Assembly: GCA_009602725.1 (NCBI GenBank)
Contig: WELB01000137.1
Span: 147,524 to 211,523, forward strand
Source: Spirogloea muscicola
Lineage: Eukaryota > Streptophyta > Zygnematophyceae > Spirogloeales > Spirogloeaceae
DNA: 64,000 nucleotides
Direction of reading: 5' to 3'
Shown one piece after another: positions 33,701 to 45,677 of this stretch. Made by a program: the position numbers and the translations under genes. The notes under the pieces were generated by a model that made no database searches, was not told the DNA's origin, and saw nothing but the letters and a program-made list of their open reading frames with translations. Position 1 is the stretch's first letter. Each line of letters begins with the position of its first letter.

Positions 33701-34922
33701 TCTCATGGTCTTTGGCTACTGACCATGACAATTTATTTTCCATGTTGCAGGGAGGATGATGTAGACTTTCTGACGCAGTTGGCAAAGCTTCAGGGAAAGC
33801 TTTTCAAGGTACTGGTGGGATCTTGAGCATTGCATGAGTGAATTACCGATGACTACAGACCAAACCTGTGGTGGACACTAAGCTCTGGAGGATTGCATTG
33901 AGATTTCACAACAGTCAGGCTTTCTTGAAGCAATCTAATACGTGATATGTATTGTTATTATCCTGACCTTGACCACACATGATTCTTATGGTAAGGATGG
34001 GTAAGAATGAAAAGTAAACAGAGATACTTGACAATATTTCACGACTGATCCCTTGTTCTGCTGAAAAGGTAGACCCATGTCTGTTCTGCAGATGTTCTCC
34101 AGTTAGAAGAAGTAACCCTGCTGCTGTTGTGCTCATTGAGATGTGCTGCGCAGAAAGGGGAGGCAGATCTTGCTACAGTGGCCAAGATGGTGTTAAACGA
34201 CTGGCAAAGGGGAAAGATTCCATTCTTCACCCCGCCTCCACAGCTCGATGGGTCTGAAAGCCACACAACTTCAATTGCTGGTGCTCAAGCCTCTCCTGGT
34301 GTCACACGCTCTGCTGAGATGGCATCTCCTGCCTCAAGTACAAAGAAAGAAGAGGATGCAGTATCCCAGCTGGCGGAGACGGACGCATCAAAGATGGACG
34401 CAACGCTGCAGGAGGCTCTTGCCAAAGCTGTGGCAAGGCAAAAAGGCTCACTTCAGGTTTTGGTGCACCCCTTGACCAAGTCCTCGTCAAGCTCAAGCAT
34501 AGGGACAAGGAATGGGCCTGTTATCATTTGCCCTTCTTTAAGTGCCACACTAAGACTTGACTCTCCTCATGGTGCCTTACATTGCTGGTGTCATACAGGG
34601 TGCTGTGCAGGAGAACCTGTACGATGATGAAGATCAGAGGACCCGGGAGAGTGAGCAGACTGTCCAGTTACCTGTCGACTCAGAAGGAGACTCAGAGGCA
34701 GAAGCTTCCGATCAAGAGACAGTAGCTTCTGGGGAGGATGACGACGCTGCTGACAAGACTGATGGTGTCACTACAGCCCCACAAGTGCCACAAGGACGAG
34801 AGCTTAGAAAAGTAGGAAAGGGCCTACGGAAACGAGTTTGGGAAGAGGAGAGTGATGAGGAAGACATGACATGGGAGGATGTGCTTAGAACAGTAGAAGC
34901 TGAGGTTGGGCCAACTCTTTGA
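30715..34922 (+). CDS. NOG2: Nucleolar GTPase NOG2 (GNL2, pre-60S assembly)
   Basis: Circularly permuted GTPase needed for late nucleolar pre-60S maturation. Thirteen exons: 30715-30785, 30931-31103, 31194-31327, 31432-31561, 31775-31947, 32170-32271, 32541-32645, 32768-32896, 33055-33195, 33526-33626, 33751-33808, 34154-34456, 34599-34922; 1944 bases, 647 residues. N-terminal NGP1 region ([55 protein letters not shown]), then the permuted G motifs: G5 around VLDARDP, G4 LNKCDLVP, G1 [10 protein letters not shown]2 [11 protein letters not shown]3 DCPGV. The tail is acidic and Ser/Asp-rich. Intron 5 has a GC donor with full consensus (GAG|GCAAGT, 31948). The exon 12/13 join is less certain than the rest. 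The start is the first ATG after a GC-rich leader. Confidence 0.94.
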
Positions 34923-36809
34923 TTCTGCTCTCATTGATGCTGGTGGAGGGCCTCCAATTGCGCGGTGTCTGAATCAATGGTTCTCAAATTTTTACAGTGA
35001 GCACTAGTATGTAGGAAAAGCCTTGTAGCTTCAGGTCGGTGGCATGCAGCACATACTGGATGCCGGGTGTCGTACACTGGACACATGAGCACTGTACATT
35101 GGACAGTATAACGTTGTTAGCTGCCTGAGGCTCTCGATACATACCAAGAGGTGGTGCCTGCCTGTGCAGATCGACAAGGGAACAAGCTAACTGTCTGTTA
35201 TAGCAGTGGTGCTGTGTGTCTGTTGCCGTCTGCTGTAAGCTGATGCTTGTACTGTATCAGGCTTGTCACTTCTGTCTTGTAAGCGAAGGCTCAGGCCACC
35301 TTTGGACAAGGAAGTGACCTGCGCTAGTAGCTGCAGGGCTGCTCTGGAGCTGAGGGGCTGCTGGCGGCAGTGTGGACAAATACAGTACTACCAAGGGTGG
35401 TCTCAACCATGTTGGCTCAAGACGTCAGCCATGTCCTTCACTAGGAGGAAGCTTTAGCTTTCCTCCTATAGGAGTAAAATTGCCAGGCATACGAGCAAGT
35501 CAAAAGTATATTCATGCACAGCTTTCTAGAGCTTGTATCAGCATCTAGTTGCTTATAATGTGCCCTCCAGCACCCCAAGTATGGTGCCATCTGGAAGTGG
35601 AAGCTTTCGCATTGTACTGTAAGGCAATGGTTGCCAAGGTCCTTGCAGAGTCCCCGCCAAGAACCTGCTGTAGGAGACGTCAAGAGCAGCCGGTGAAGGC
35701 CAGCCAAGTGTGGATGGAGAAGAATCTTGATCTGGCTGCTCCTGACGTTGTTCCTGTCCTCTGCATGCAACAGCCTTGTTCATTAGTCTTTACTACTCAA
35801 GAGCCCTCAACTGGGCGTTTGCCCTTCTCCATATAATAGACTCTTCCAGTAGAGGGCGATGGAGGACCAGCAGAGGACCAGCAGACCCTTGTAGCGACGG
35901 TCCAGACGCCGATCCGCTCATGGCAGCACACACTGGTCACACGCAGGCACACAGACAGCACAGGCTCCACCCATAGTGGGTGGCATAGCTAGGGCGCACC
36001 GGAGCAGCAGTGTGGTCGCCTCCAGTTCCGACTGGGGATATCGACCTGATATGTTGGGGCATCTATAGTCATAGAAAGCGCTCCCACGGGCGACCAGGCC
36101 GACTCAGATAGTCGCGCAGCCCAAATTGCTGATTGACAATAATGTCACGAGCAACATGGACAAAAATGGGCGAAGGAGTCACTGCACTCATGACGCTCTG
36201 GGCCAGAGTAAGGGCCCCCACAGTACCTGATTGTAAGCATGAACAAGCCCGATGGACTGGGAGAAGCAATCAAAGTGTAGCTTCACATGCCAGAACTCAA
36301 CCAGCCGGCAAGGCAATGCTCTTAGGGCAACTGTTCCTAGTTCCTTGGTCTAGTATGGAGTGCTTGGTTCCCTCCAGTGCAGGTCCTTGTCGTATGGTTT
36401 CTGGACTGCTGACTGTCTACCTTGATGCATATGCAGAAGACGTCCTTTTTCATCAAGTCACGCGAGACCAAATAGCATGTTGAGAATGAGCAATTAAACA
36501 TGAGCGTCTGTGATTGAATGCGATTCACTGAAGGTGCTCCATGTCCAGAATGTCGACAGTCCAGAGTTCGCCTCTAGGTACACAAGTGTCCACCTTTAGC
36601 ATGTGATGCACACATCATATGGACAGCACTCTTTACACATCAATGCCCACTCCATCACTCTACTCCTGCTCAAGCAAAAGTGTAAGTGCAGCTATGAGCA
36701 CGGAGTCTTGATCGGCACGTTAAGCGCCACAGCTTCAGCTCCCTAATTCTTGGAACCGAATGTGTGATGGGGTCCGAGCGAGCAATCAAGGGCCCAGCCT
36801 GAGGTGCAA
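34923..36809. other. Intergenic between convergent genes, nothing recognised
   Basis: About 1.9 kb with short unconserved frames. No repeat unit or RNA gene was recognised. Confidence 0.5.
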
Positions 36810-37578
36810 TCAGGGGATCGATCTGGAGTAGGGCATGTCGGACCCAAGGGTAGCTCGCTCCTGCCTTTCCTCCTTAACCTGCAGGAGGCAGTGATGGGTA
36901 AGCACCAGCTACGGGGCAGCACGAGTTGTCACATGGCTGTGCAGGAGGCTGATGGATGCAGTGCGCCACATATGAGACGGGAAGACGTGTACGTCATGGG
37001 CGCTTGCTGTGCTACCTGCTTCAGAGGCTGCTGCAGGTAGAAAGCATACGGAGTCTGCTTGGCCTGCACTTCAGACAAGGAGACACCGAGGCACTCAGCA
37101 GCACAGTCGCCGCCCGCGAGCAGGTCCGGCTAGCCAAAGCAGCCCTGTGGAGCGTCGGTCCAGGGCAGCAGGGGCGCGAGTCGTGACCTGCAGGTCCTTG
37201 GACAGCGCGGTGTGCTTGAGCGAGGTGTCGATGGCGCGCTTGAGGCGCTGGTTGCGCGCGTCCACCTCGGCCAGGGGCAGGCGCTTGAGCGCCTCGTGGA
37301 TGTCCGTGTCGTTGTTGTCGTCCAGCAGGTCGTCGTACCGCAGGCCTCGCACGCGCAGGGGGGGCGGCGGCGACTTGGGCGAGAGGGCGAGAGAAGCGCC
37401 GCTTTGAGGGGGCGGCGGAGGCGGAGGCGGAGGCGGAGGGGCGGCGGGCGGGGGGCCAGGGCAGGGGCAGAGCACCGTATTTGCGGAGCTCGACGGCGAC
37501 GGCGGCCTGGTAGCGGCGGGCGGCCCACGTCAAGGCGGGCTCCAGCGCCGCCTCCAGCCGCCGCACGAGAAACGCCAT
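36810..37578 (-). CDS. QCR7: Cytochrome bc1 complex subunit 7 (QCR7/UQCRB)
   Basis: 14-kDa matrix-side subunit of mitochondrial complex III. Four minus-strand exons, 37578-37476, 37345-37188, 37063-37016 and 36878-36810, give 125 residues, the family size. Exon 1 ends with VAVELRKYG. Exon 2 holds the core LRYDDLLDDNNDTDIHEALK, RLPLAEVDARNQRLKRAI and KHTALSKDLQ. Exon 3 is AKQTPYAFYLQQPLKQ. Exon 4 is VKEERQERATLG plus a short tail to the stop at 36812-36810. The last two exons are very short and were found by phase and homology. Exon 1 is GC-rich. Confidence 0.9.
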
Positions 37579-37734
37579 GGGGGCGGCGCGAGGGGCGGCG
37601 CGCGGCCAGAGGACAAAGAATGCGGCTGCTAGTAGCGAACGAGCGGCTATGAAAGAAATGAAGAGTGTTTGAGCTGCCTTTGGGCTGGCTTCTTACGGCC
37701 TCTCGTACGTAAAACGAGCTGTATCTTTTTGTAT

Positions 37735-38530
37735 TGACTGATGGAGCGCCTGAGTGGCCAAGTACAGTGGCAAAGCACATCGACAGATGAACATCACCCT
37801 GCTGCTATTTCTTAAGCTGGCCCGCTTAGTAACCACGAGTCAACACATGAAGGTCGCTCAATGTTGCCCGCATACTGGACGGCCATGGACAAGCCCTTGC
37901 ACCACCAGCACCACAAGCTCGACCAGCTTCCTGGTGCTAAGCATGAAGCTGAGCTCGATGCAAACAGGCTGACACTCAACGCAGCAGAATTTCAGAATTG
38001 GGCTGCCTGCCCATCTGGGCTGGAAGCATAACCGCACATCGTGCATACCCTAGACTTGCGATGTTCTCAACAAGGGTCTGAAAATGAGGACTCATGCAGC
38101 CAGAGGTGTCAACTGCGGCTGGTAAAGGGTGATCGCTACGGGGGTAGTCAGAGTAGTGCTGCCGCTTTCTCTGCTCTGATTTCGCTGACTGCGTGGCCAG
38201 CAATGTAGATCCATGCTGAAGTCTTGTACGCCTCCTCACAACCACATCGACCAAGGCTCGTGGACCTCCGCCAGGTTGTACACCCACAATCATCTAGGTT
38301 GCGATGGTGATGGCGTGCCTGAGCGTCCGTGGTGATGGGCATGACGTTGTTCACCTCCATAATCGCGCAGGAGCCAGCCGCACTCGTCAAGTCCACCGAG
38401 TAATGCCACCACTTCAGGGCCAGTGGGACATCGCAGCATATGCGAGCGAGGTCTCCGCCCTCCGTGCGAAAGCTGCACTCACACTCAAAGCTTCCGGTCA
38501 GGCAGGTGGGGGGCAAGCCAAGGCACAGTA
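37735..38530 (-). mobile_element. LINE-like family A copy, 5'-truncated
   Basis: On the minus strand: PPTCLTGSFECE, HHHRNLDDCG and a VDVVV-like segment, then the PAAVDTSGCMSPHFQTLVEN segment and YARCAVMLPAQMG, and finally the 3' terminal module (37850-37735). Broken, several breaks. The same order as the copies at 11-13.7 kb. Confidence 0.65.
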
Positions 38531-38639
38531 GGAGAAGCGACCGAGAGAAAGGTTGAGGCTCTCTGCGCCAGGCGGCAGGCGGAGGCAGGGGCCCGAGAAA
38601 ATCTATGGAAATGAGCTCTCCTTAAGGGGACGGGGCCTG

Positions 38640-39340
38640 TGAAATGCCAGCTCAGGAAAGAAAGGACAGGGTCCAAAGGGCCGAAAGGCGCCCATTCATG
38701 CAGCTGTGCAAAAGATTACAGCAAACGGGAGCTTTGTGACGCGAGTCAGCAGCCGCAAGTTGGAGTAAGTTGCAGCTGGAATTACGCACGGGTGTGGCGA
38801 TGGCCCCCACTGCCGCCCTGGCGCTGGCCCGCGCACTTGGGCGTGCCGGCTGGCCCGGGCCTGAGGCCTGAAGAAGAAGGAGAAGGGCCTCCCCCCTGTC
38901 CTCCTCACTCTTGCGGGCTGGCCTTCCAGACGTTGTTCATGCCTTTGGGCTGGCTTTCCACAGCCATTGCCTAGCCATGGCTTTGCTGTTCCTTTGGAAG
39001 AACTGCTTGTTGTCCAGGGCTTCGCTTTCCATTAGCTCCACGCTTCGCACTCGTTTACTACTGAACAGTGCATTGGCTCAATTACGCCTCACTTTTACTC
39101 TTCGGGCTGGCTTTTCGGGCTGGCTTTTCGCAGCCCTTGCCCCCATTGGGAGTGCCACTTCTTCTTTTACATGGCGCACCGCTCGCCTTCAACCACTTCC
39201 ACAGTCACATGGCCCCCCCTTCACAGTGAAAGATGTCCCAAAAGTGGGCGGTGGTTGTGAAAGGCAGTGGCCACCTTGGCCACGCCTTCCGGCCCGCTCA
39301 GACCCTGTACGTTCGCTAGGGCTGGCCTCTCACAGCCAAT
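38640..39340. repeat. Dispersed GGGCTGGC/CACAGCC repeat units
   Basis: Units near 38930, 38950, 39105-39140 (two in tandem) and 39315 carry the same core as at 2.0-2.6 kb and 8.4-10.7 kb. No gene is seen between 37579 and the GMPPA-like gene apart from this and the LINE copy. Confidence 0.6.
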
Positions 39341-39577
39341 GCGTGCGTTGGAAGAGCGTGTTGCTGCTTGGAGGAGCCTCGTCGTCTGATGCCTCGCGAG
39401 CCCCGTCAGTCGACGGGGCCTGGCCCGTCTCGCTGCCTCCTGGTGGCACGGCCCTGCGCGGCCGAATCTTCCAACGACACCCCCTCCTCCGCCCCACCCC
39501 GCTCCCCCGCCGCCTCCCGCGGCCACCTACCGGCGCGCGCTGCGCCCCGCGCCCCGCGCCCCGCGCCCCGCGCCCCN

Positions 39578-42410
39578 CGCGCTTCCGGCCGCTGTCCCTC
39601 AACCTGGCCAAGCCGCTCTTCCCGCTGGCCGGCCAGCCCATGGTTCACCACCCCATCGAGGCCTGCAAGAAGGTGCTGACGGCCATGCTTCCCACCTTTG
39701 CTGCCCCCCCCCGCCTGCGCACCTCCTCTCGCGACGCCCCCTTGCCGATCAGGCAGCTGGCTCGGCCTCAAGCTGCGCACTCCGCCTGGACCGGCACCCG
39801 TGCCCGTAGGTGCCCGGCCTGTCCCAGATCTTCCTCATCGGCTTCTACGAAGAGAAGGAGTTTGCGCTCTACCTGTCGGGCATCTCCCGGGACCTCAATG
39901 TGCCTGTCAGGTACCTGCGCGAGGACAAGTCGCACGGATCGGCCGGCGGCCTGTACCACTTCAAGGATCTCCTCCTCGAGGATAACCCGGTGAGAGCAGC
40001 CATTCTGCTCCCCCCACCCTGGCAACACAAACTCCCCTCCTGCTCGCTCCTTCAAAAAGCGCTGTGCTCCAGTGTGTCGCTTTGCCAGGAGGAGGGCATC
40101 CGCACTCCCGTTGCTTGCGTGCCTCCGGGCGAGGAGGTTTTGCCTAGCAGGCACTGCCTAGCAGATCTCACGCTCCTTCGTTTGGCCCCTGGCTGGCCTG
40201 GTGCAGAAGCACATCTTTGTGCTCAACTGCGACGTCTGCTCGACCTTCCCGCTCGTCGACATGCTCAGTGAGCCACAGCCGCTTCTCTCAGCACTTGCAG
40301 CAGCGTGCCTGGGCACTTGGTAGAGGTTGACCGGCGTACCTTGGGCAATCGCAAGCCATGATGGACACCCGAGCAGGCACCTACCACTTGTTCCGTTGTC
40401 CATATGTGTGGTCCATAACGTGCACTTCAAGCCATGCTCACGCACACGCCTGCTGCATGCTGCAGCTGAGCACAAGAACAAGGGTGGATTTGGCACTCTC
40501 CTTGTGAAGAAGGTCAGGCCTTTCCTTCACCCATGCCTGCGTGGGCAACCGGTGCATGTTCCTGCAACCCCTGGCGGTGCCAGAAGGGGCAGCAGGGCAG
40601 ATCCAAGAAACCTAGCAAACAGTGCCCGAGGAACTCAACCGAGCATCCTCACACCAGCACTTGGCACCCACCAGGTGTCGCCAGAAGTGGCGGCAGAGTA
40701 CGGAGAACTGGTTGCTGATGCCGAGACAGGGGAGCTCCTGCATTACGCTGAGAAGCCTGAGACCTTTGTAAGTCTGCATACCTTCTTGGCTGCCATCGTC
40801 AGGTCAGCATCACATCAGAGGCCAGGCTGCAGCCTGGTATAGAAGTCACTTTTGCAGTAAGAAGCTAGGGTTGAGCTATATACATGACAAGGCTGTCGGC
40901 TTTGTGCTCAGGTGAGTGACCGAATCAACTGCGGCGTTTACGTCTTCTCCCCAGATCTCTTCACTGCCATCCAGAACGTGGAGAAGTCACGCCAGGACAG
41001 AGGTAGAGGCGTCCTGCCCCCCTATACATCCTCTCTGGTGTCTGTGGTGGTGACTTGTGCATGTAGCGAGGCAACACAGGGCAAGCAAGCAATGCAAGCT
41101 TGCGCCCACTCTGAGAGCTTGAGGCTGTACTAACGTGAAATTCCTTTGCGTTCACCAGCTGGACTGAAGAGAGTTTCCAGCTTTGAGGCCCTTGCGCTGT
41201 CCTCAAAGTGCGTCATGCAGCTCCTACTCCTACTACAGCTGCTTGCTGCAAGATATTTTGCCAATGGAGGCTGTTGCAAGCTTGAGAGTTTGCTTCTGGA
41301 GGTCTTTGATCCACACACATTGCTGCAGTAAGGTTGTGCTGTTCCTGAGACGCTGGCCAGTGTGGTGTACTTGGCGGCGCTCACAGGACACTCCCTGCTG
41401 ATTTTGTGAGATTGGATCAGGATATTCTGACTCCTTACGCTGGAAAGAAGCAGCTGTACACGTATGAGACGAAGGACTTCTGGGAGCAAATCAAGGCGCC
41501 AGCGTGAGGCGACTGTTTGTCCTGACCATTGCGTGCTTGCTATACTCAGCCCATGAAATCGTCAGCCATGTGTCTGTCTCTGCTGACTGTGTCAAAGTGT
41601 GACTCTCCAGGATGTCCTTGCGGTGCTCCCAGTTGTATCTTGCACAGTACCGGAAAGAAAAACCTGCCCAATTGTTCAGCACGAAGGAGGATGCTGGGCC
41701 AATTGTGGTGGGCGATGTGTTCGTGCACCCATCCGCCAAGGTTCATCCAAGTGCCAAGGTAAGTGACTGGCAGCGCATGCCCATGGCTGAGCCTTCTCCT
41801 GAGCAGTCAACATGCTGGCATTCACTGCCCGGACTGTCACAATGTGCAGATTGGGCCAAACGTATCTATTGCACCCAATGCTCGTGTAGGACCAGGTGTT
41901 CGCCTCATGAACTCCATCATCCTCGACGAGGTTGAAATCAAGGTAAGCCACTGTCATGAATGCACAGCCTGAATCTGATGCCCTTAGCGCAGCATCCATT
42001 GACCCCCTTTGCGTCAACAAGATGGCAGGCTCCGCCTACCAAGCTCCTACTGACATTGCGCGGCTTTGGACGGGAAGGAAAATGCACTTGTGAACAATGC
42101 CATTGTTGGTTGGAAGTCGTCGATTGGAAGATGGGCCCGTGTGCAGGTATGTGGCATAAGTACACGTGCCTACATGACAATTCATCAGACCATGCTATTG
42201 CATTGTCTGGCGTGGCCTTGTACTTGGCAGGCCGTTACTGACTTCGTGCACATTGAGTACTTACAGGGAGGGGGTGATTACTCTGCAAAGCTTGGCATCT
42301 CGATCTTGGGAGAAGATGTGAGTGTGGAAGATGAAGTGGTGGTTGTGAATTGCATAGTCCTGCCACACAAGTCCCTGAGCAACAGTGTTCGGGAGGAGGT
42401 CATCTTGTGA
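39578..42410 (+). CDS. GMPPA: GMPPA-like GDP-mannose pyrophosphorylase subunit (5' end lost at gap)
   Basis: Homologue of the alpha, regulatory type of mannose-1-phosphate guanylyltransferase (plant KJC proteins, which support the catalytic VTC1). Twelve exons: 39578-39672, 39810-39989, 40207-40267, 40466-40512, 40675-40767, 40912-41002, 41159-41207, 41387-41503, 41611-41758, 41850-41942, 42078-42146, 42267-42410; the last eleven are exactly 364 codons. Marks: [96 protein letters not shown], then the left-handed beta-helix hexapeptides ([33 protein letters not shown]) and the C-terminal [20 protein letters not shown] and FLIGFYEE separate it from the catalytic beta type. The first exon with the GGPTKGT nucleotide loop is missing: it lies across the N at 39577 in a (CGCGCCC)n tract. 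Confidence 0.93.
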
Positions 42411-43545
42411 GGCAATCAGGTCAACATCATGTCAACCCATATCTGGCCCCGAGACTTCATAGCAACTCTGGCAGTCACTCTGTTGCGGCCGGTGTGAACC
42501 CCTTGCCATTACCTTCTTGTTTGGATCAACAATCGGAAGTTCCCACTCTGAGGACCCCAGGACAGCAACAGCTTGTGGTACTAGTCCCGCCAACCACTTC
42601 AAGTGAGTACGTTCAGGCAGTCACTGCAATGGAAGAGGCTGTTGCATCACAGTGCACAAAGTGCCCTCGTCCCCTTGGTGAGTCAGAAAGTCAAATCGGA
42701 AACAATGTGCGGGTGTGAGGGCTGCTGCTGCAAACATTCTTTCAAATAATCTTCAGACGAGCTAGTGCACGAGGGCCTGATTGAGGGAGGTGCGGGAAGC
42801 TTGTGAAAGCCATAACTTGTGAAAGCCATCAAAGTTCGACTTCTCAGAGGTCAAGGCAGCGGTTTGGGTGTGGAGATCTGGAGTGTAAGATGCCGTCTCG
42901 TTACTTCAATAACGGAGACCACTGGACCCCTGGGAGCCGTGCGCTGTACAAGCGTCAGTCTGCAACACTTCGTTCAAAATGCAGACGACTTCAAGCTGAA
43001 ATTCAACACCTTATCTTGTGCAACAGCGATGAGGGTTCAGCGTCTGCTTAGGCTGGAATCTTCGTAGGTTTAATCTCCAGAAGGGCCGAAAGCGCCAAGC
43101 TCTGCGCGAGCCGCAGCACCTTGCCTGCCGCTGCCCTGGTCCGGACCCTCCCTCCTCTTCTTCTTTCTGATTATGAACACCCTGTGTGTACCTGGCTGGC
43201 TCCGGCCGCTCTTCGACACTAGCAGCCGCTTTGTCCTCAGAAGCGGTGCAGGTGGCGAACGGGGACAACCGGCTCTGGCATCCTGACGAGCGGGGCAGAC
43301 CCTCGTGCAGCATCCGGCCTTCCCGGACGCGCCGGCCGCCATGCAGCAGGCCGCGCTCGGCCGGTAAGCTACGGTGGCCTGCCTGGCCTGCCGCCCACTT
43401 GCCCGCGGCCGTGCAGCGGCGGTGCGGGGCAGCTGGACGCTAGCCGCCGGCCCCGTGGCCCCGCTCAGTGCCCTGCATGGACGGCGCGCGATGGGGCCAG
43501 GCGGCAGCGTACGTGCAGACTGGCACGCTGCCCTTCCAACGAGCC
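42411..43545. other. Intergenic, nothing recognised
   Basis: Short frames only. It leads into the subtelomeric LINE copy. Confidence 0.5.
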
Positions 43546-44090
43546 GTGTCGATGCGGTTGTGACGGAGGCATACAGGAGTTCAGCATCCACCCACATTGC
43601 TGACCACGCACGTGGGAAGTGCAGAGCAGAGAGAGCTGCAGCGGTACTCAGACTATCCCCGTACGGATCACCTCCTACCAGCCGCAATTGACACCTGTGG
43701 CTGCATGGGTCCTCGTCCCAACACCATACTTGAGAAAAACGTAAGTCTAGGATATGCACGACGTGAGAATGTGCTTCCAGCCGGGACGGGCATGCCGGCA
43801 GCCAGCCGAGATGGGCATGACGACAGCCTCTCTTTTTTCTGTGACGTCGTTAGTCGGCCTGTTTGCTGCGAGCTTAGACTCAAGCTTTGCACCAGACAGC
43901 TTGTCGAGCCCCAGCTGGTGGCACGAGGCCTTGTCAATGGCCGTCCGGTATTCGGGCATCAGTTAGCGACCTCTACGCGCTGACTCGTGGTCACTGAGCG
44001 GGTCAGCTTAGCAGCAGGTGATGTACATCTGTCAATGTGCTTGCCTTTGTTCGTGGACACTGAGGCCCTCCGTCGCTCTATGCACACTCG
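43546..44090 (+). mobile_element. LINE-like family A copy next to telomere, 5'-truncated
   Basis: Starts abruptly within the VDVVVTEAY block (TRRVDAVVTEAYRSSAS-like) and continues through PAAIDTCGCMGPR and a VCCELRLKLCTR-like segment to the complete 3' terminal module (43985-44090). Broken. It ends about 85 bases before the telomere-repeat array. Confidence 0.7.
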
Positions 44091-44176
44091 GAATCTTTGA
44101 GACAGCCTGGGCCCTCGCTCGGCTCACGAGGGCTGCTGGCACGCCCCGCGGACCTGGCGAAGCGAGTTTGGGTTTT

Positions 44177-44450
44177 TAGGGGTTTAGGGTTTAGGGTTTA
44201 GGGTTTAGGGTTTAGGGTTTAGGGTTTAGGGTTTAGGGTTTAGGGTTTAGGGTTTAGGGTTTAGGGTTTAGGGTTTAGGGTTTAGGGTTTAGGGTTTAGG
44301 GTTTAGGGTTTAGGGTTTAGGGTTTAGGGTTTAGGGTTTAGGGTTTAGGGTTTAGGGTTTAGGGTTTAGGGTTTAGGGTTTAGGGTTTAGGGTTTAGGGT
44401 TTAGGGTTTAGGGTTTAGGGTTTAGGGTTTAGGGTTTAGGGTTTAGGGTT
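44177..44450 (+). repeat. Telomere array (TTTAGGG)n, about 38 copies
   Basis: Perfect TTTAGGG units after a short degenerate lead-in (TTTGGGTTTTTAGGGG), ending at an N. The G-rich strand runs left to right, so the chromosome end faces right. The array is the end of the DNA on its left; what follows the N is probably another contig. Confidence 0.95.
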
Positions 44451-44451
44451 N

Positions 44452-45677
44452 CCACTGCCCTCCCCGCCCGCTCTCATGCCCGCAACACGTAATAGGCGAG
44501 AGTCGAACCTCCCACCGGCAGATTGAGGCAAGGACGTACTAATGACTTCTCCCCTTTGACATACCCTGTTCCTGTTACACTCCTCGACCGCTTGCTGGGT
44601 GCCCACCTCGCCCCCTCGCCTGCACAGTACCTCAGAAGTATGGCAGAGCGATACTCAGAGGTCCTTGATCACGTATGGCGAGCACCAGCTCTCCTGGTCT
44701 GTGCGCCGCGCCTCTGACCCGTCCATGGCACTCTGCACCTCTGGAAGCCCTGCCCTGCCCGGCCCAGTTAGCGACCTCTATGCGCCAACTGGTGGGTACT
44801 GAGCGGGTCAGCTTAGCAGCAGGCGGTGCACATCTGTCAATGTGCTCGCCTTTGCACTTGGCAACTCAGGCCTTCCAATACTCAGTACACACTCCATCTC
44901 CCTGCCCTGCTCTGCTACCCCTCAGCACTTTGAGCTCATTGCACGCCTCTTGACTACCATGAGCAGTGTGGAGGCTGCTGCTGCAGCAGCTTGCGCTGTG
45001 CCCCACTGCCAAGCCACTGGCTCCCGGAGCACGTAGGAAACTGCAATGTTGGGAAGGCCAGGCGCAGGTCCAGGGTTAGTGGCATGCGGTGGTCAGCCCC
45101 TCTTCATGGAAGGCTGCCAAGAGCAGCACCGATGGGCAAATGGAAAGCTCAGACTTCTCTACCACCGGCCCACATGTCGACAAGTTGCAAGCCTAGCCCG
45201 GAGCAAGAATGTAGCTGACGGTCATCTCCGGGACTGCACGCAGGTCCACTGGGATCGCAGCGCAGGCTGTACTGCTCGCAGCCGCCAAGGTAGAAAAGCC
45301 GGCTGCAGCAGATGCCGCAGCCGCGGCTGGCGGCCTCACCTATCGGCCGATAGGCATCCAGGTGAGCAGGCCCTCGTTGCAGACTTGTCTCTTGCAATGC
45401 AACACACCGGCTCGTTCCTCCACCCACTCAAACCTTGGACATTTCATCCAAGTCTCACACATTAGACAGACACAGTAGCTGGAGCTGCAAGTGAACCTTT
45501 GTTACATGGGGGGAATGTGACAAACAATGGGCTGGCGGTGGAAAGGTCGGAGATAGGGTTGGCCACTGGAGGGGCTGAGCAGTCCGGCTGGCCAGATTTA
45601 CTGTTCATGCTGCAATTCCGCCGGCTCTCCGCCCCTGCTAACAGCGTGCCTCCTGCACGCTGGGAGCCTGTCTGCAG
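44452..45677. other. Right of the telomere join; family A tail at 44765-44895
   Basis: Begins a new contig. 44765-44895 is a 5'-truncated family A 3' end (AGTTAGCGACCTCTATGCG, then CTGAGCGGGTCAGCTTAGC and TGGCAACTCAGGCC). The first exon or exons of the EXORDIUM-like gene, with its signal peptide, should lie between 44900 and 45677, but I could not settle them. A hairpin-forming stretch at 44478-44510 was considered as a tRNA and rejected. Confidence 0.55.

Noticed and set aside
39578-42410. Catalytic GDP-mannose pyrophosphorylase (VTC1/CYT1, GMPPB)
   Set aside because: Sequence marks ([30 protein letters not shown]) are those of the alpha, regulatory type.
43546-44090. Calling the telomere-side LINE 'Zepp'
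   Set aside because: Only the location is similar; I cannot confirm sequence identity with Zepp from memory.
44478-44510. A minus-strand tRNA near GAGAGTCGAACCTCCCACC
   Set aside because: The T-arm-like stretch forms an 8-bp hairpin with a six-base loop (GTTCGA) and there is no matching acceptor stem or D arm within tRNA distance.
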